Below, piece by piece: positions 6,895 through 7,979 of a stretch of DNA of 7,979 nucleotides; the stretch's first letter is position 1, and every line of letters starts with the position of its first letter. Under the pieces are notes generated by a model. It did no database searches. It was not told the origin of the DNA and was given only the letters and a program-made list of their open reading frames with translations. A program made the translations under genes and the position numbers. Location: positions 1 through 7,979 of the forward strand of contig JAKALV010000145.1 in the NCBI GenBank assembly GCA_021824055.1, in the 5' to 3' direction. This stretch comes from Acidobacteriota bacterium (GTDB taxonomy: Bacteria > Acidobacteriota > Vicinamibacteria > Vicinamibacterales > SCN-69-37).

Positions 6895-7242
6895 ATGGCC
6901 GTGTCGCCACTCATTCAAACCGTCCTGCTGCTGATCTGCTCGAACGTGTTCATGACGTTCGCGTGGTACGCCCACCTCAGGAATCTCAGCGCCAAGCCGT
7001 TGATCGTCGCGGTGCTGGCCAGCTGGGGCATCGCGTTCTTCGAATACATGCTCCAGGTGCCAGCCAACCGCATCGGCCACGGCCAGATGTCGCTCGGACA
7101 GCTGAAAATTCTGCAGGAAGTCATCACGCTCAGCGTATTTGTCCCCTTCGCGTGGCTTTACATGAAGGAGCCGGTGAAGCTCAACTACCTGTGGGCCGCG
7201 CTCTGCATGTGCGGCGCCGTATTCTTCATGTTCCGCAAATAA
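6895..7242 (+). CDS. DUF486 (DMT-like) family membrane protein
   Basis: This 115-aa four-helix membrane protein belongs to the DUF486 group related to the small drug/metabolite transporter fold. Hydrophobic segments lie at about 4-24, 33-52, 72-89 and 97-112. Family hallmarks are FAWYAHL (22-28), FEYMLQVPANRIGH (49-62), LKILQEVITL (70-79) and the C-terminal GAVFFMFRK. The ATG at 6895 gives the standard family length; an in-frame TTG at 6850 would add 15 non-conserved residues and is rejected. There is no evident Shine-Dalgarno sequence before the ATG, so a leaderless or weakly initiated message is possible. No transport substrate has been assigned that I know of. Its stop codon starts the AT-rich repeat that precedes cydA. 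Confidence 0.9.
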   Translation: MAVSPLIQTVLLLICSNVFMTFAWYAHLRNLSAKPLIVAVLASWGIAFFEYMLQVPANRIGHGQMSLGQLKILQEVITLSVFVPFAWLYMKEPVKLNYLWAALCMCGAVFFMFRK

Positions 7243-7302
7243 CCAGATATCAAATAGCCCGATCCAATAACCAGCTAACCAGATAACAAATAGCCAGATA
7301 AC
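7240..7302. repeat. AT-rich degenerate repeat of AGATAACC-like octamers
   Basis: An AT-rich block interrupts the GC-rich background between DUF486 and cydA. TAACCAGATATCAAATAGCC (7240-7259) recurs with one mismatch as TAACCAGATAACAAATAGCC (7276-7295), a 36-bp period. Within it a roughly 8-nt unit (AGATAACC and variants: AGCTAACC, AGATAACA, AGATAAC) repeats imperfectly up to 7302. TAA or TAG stops occur in all three rightward reading frames. A related 12-mer, TAATCAGATAAT, lies at 6839-6850 after the small membrane protein. Both copies begin exactly at a stop codon. No protein-coding capacity is likely. Confidence 0.7.
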
Positions 7303-7320
7303 ATGGGTCTAGCCCTATGA
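7303..7320 (+). other. possible five-codon leader reading frame overlapping the cydA start
   Basis: ATG at 7303 opens a five-codon frame (M-G-L-A-L) ending in TGA at 7318-7320, which overlaps the cydA ATG at 7317-7319 as ATGA. Such an arrangement would permit translational coupling. No Shine-Dalgarno sequence precedes the ATG, which directly abuts the AT-rich repeat, so chance is a good alternative. Confidence 0.2.
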
Positions 7321-7979
7321 CGGACCCCGTCTTCTGGCATCGCGTTCAGTTCGGCTTCACCCTCACGTTCCACTACATCTTTCCGCAGCTCACGATGGGC
7401 CTCGCGCTGCTCATCGTGATCCTGAAGGGGATCGGTCTGAGAACCGGCAATGCCGTATGGAACGACACGGCGCGATTCTGGATTCGCGTGTTCGGCCTGT
7501 CCTTCGCGATGGGCGTGGTCACGGGCATTCCGATGGAGTTCCAGTTCGGCACGAACTGGGCGGTGTTCTCCGCGCGCACGGGTGGCGTGATCGGCCAGAC
7601 GCTGGCGATGGAGGGGCTGTTTGCGTTCTTCCTCGAGTCCAGCTTCTTTGCTTTGCTGGTCTTTGGTGAATCGCGGCTCGGTCCGCGCCGGCACTTCGCG
7701 GCGGCGGTCGCGCTGCTCGCCGGCTCGTGGCTGTCCGGGTACTTCATCATCACCACGAACGCGTTCATGCAGAACCCGGCGGGCTACACCATGGATGCCG
7801 GCGGGACATTCCAGGTGGCGCGCCTGGCCGAGTACCTGTTCAACCCGTGGGCGATGGTCGAATATCTGCACAACCAGACGGCCGCCACCGTGACGGGCGC
7901 GTTCGTCATGGCGGCGATCGGCGCATTCTGGATGTTGCGCGGCGAGCATCAGCCGGCGGCGCGTGTGTCGCTCAAGACC
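7317..7979 (+). CDS. cydA: cytochrome bd ubiquinol oxidase subunit I, 3'-truncated
   Basis: These are the first 221 residues of the haem-bearing subunit of cytochrome bd oxidase, a membrane quinol:O2 oxidoreductase. The gene runs off the window end with the frame open and intact. The N-terminus VFWHRVQFGFTLTFHYIFP contains H19, the counterpart of the E. coli haem b595 ligand. EFQFGTNW (74-81) is present, and AMEGLFAFFLESSF (97-110) carries E99 and E107, the conserved acidic residues of the proton/haem path. GYFIITTNAFMQNPAGY (141-157) is the family block. H185 in EYLHNQTAA corresponds to the haem b558 ligand near 186. Several membrane helices are evident. The Q-loop that would distinguish subtypes lies beyond the window. 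cydB is expected downstream. The ATG at 7317 matches the family N-terminus. Confidence 0.95.
   Translation, partial: MTDPVFWHRVQFGFTLTFHYIFPQLTMGLALLIVILKGIGLRTGNAVWNDTARFWIRVFGLSFAMGVVTGIPMEFQFGTNWAVFSARTGGVIGQTLAMEGLFAFFLESSFFALLVFGESRLGPRRHFAAAVALLAGSWLSGYFIITTNAFMQNPAGYTMDAGGTFQVARLAEYLFNPWAMVEYLHNQTAATVTGAFVMAAIGAFWMLRGEHQPAARVSLKT

Noticed and set aside
4756..7080. A 774-codon open frame on the minus strand across the carbamoyltransferase, SxtJ-like, DUF5989 and neighbouring genes
   Set aside because: The product is Arg/His/Glu-rich with no recognisable domain, and it runs antisense to several well-supported genes; long stop-free antisense frames are expected in GC-rich coding DNA.
7240..7302. 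CRISPR array interpretation of the AT-rich repeats
   Set aside because: Only two copies of the 20-bp unit, a 16-bp gap that itself contains related octamers, and no cas genes nearby.
7275..7949. A 224-codon minus-strand open frame opposite cydA
   Set aside because: Antisense to an intact cydA with conserved haem ligands and acidic residues; its own translation has no recognisable motif.

Overview
This is a GC-rich, densely coded bacterial chromosomal window. It contains nine genes I consider real: seven complete or nearly so, and two cut by the window edges. GTG starts, very long antisense shadow frames and high GC fit a GC-rich soil or aquatic bacterium. The gene mix (AftB-like GT-C enzyme, NodU-type carbamoyltransferase with an SxtJ/DUF5989 pair, DUF486, CydA with a GYFIITTNAFMQNP block) reminds me of Acidobacteriota such as Vicinamibacteria. 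That assignment is an impression, not something the sequence proves. I see no rRNA, tRNA, CRISPR array, insertion sequence or phage gene.

Layout. Positions 1-685 (+) hold the C-terminal part of an atypical short-chain dehydrogenase/reductase. Positions 776-1759 (+) encode a membrane-anchored SGNH/GDSL hydrolase. It converges, across a 30-bp gap containing a GC palindrome, on 1790-3856 (-), a large GT-C membrane glycosyltransferase. A 161-bp divergent intergenic region, with a candidate sigma-70 promoter, separates that gene from a rightward cluster: O-carbamoyltransferase (4018-5853), SxtJ-like membrane protein (5857-6300) and DUF5989/SxtK-like mini membrane protein (6328-6534). An unrecognised 66-aa membrane protein (6641-6841), a DUF486 membrane protein (6895-7242), an AT-rich degenerate repeat (7240-7302) and the start of cydA (7317 to the window end) follow.

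How the genes may work together. The central part (SGNH hydrolase, GT-C glycosyltransferase, carbamoyltransferase, SxtJ-like, SxtK-like) looks like a small cell-envelope glycan or lipid modification locus. A lipid-linked sugar transferase and a secreted, anchored SGNH esterase or acyltransferase sit beside an enzyme that makes carbamate esters and its two dedicated small membrane partners. The carbamoyltransferase-SxtJ-SxtK-GDSL combination resembles the sxtI-sxtJ-sxtK-sxtL stretch of the cyanobacterial saxitoxin cluster. Here there are no toxin-biosynthesis genes, which suggests an older, general carbamoylation module. The substrate is unknown. The flanking SDR and the DUF486-cydA end look like unrelated housekeeping or respiratory genes.
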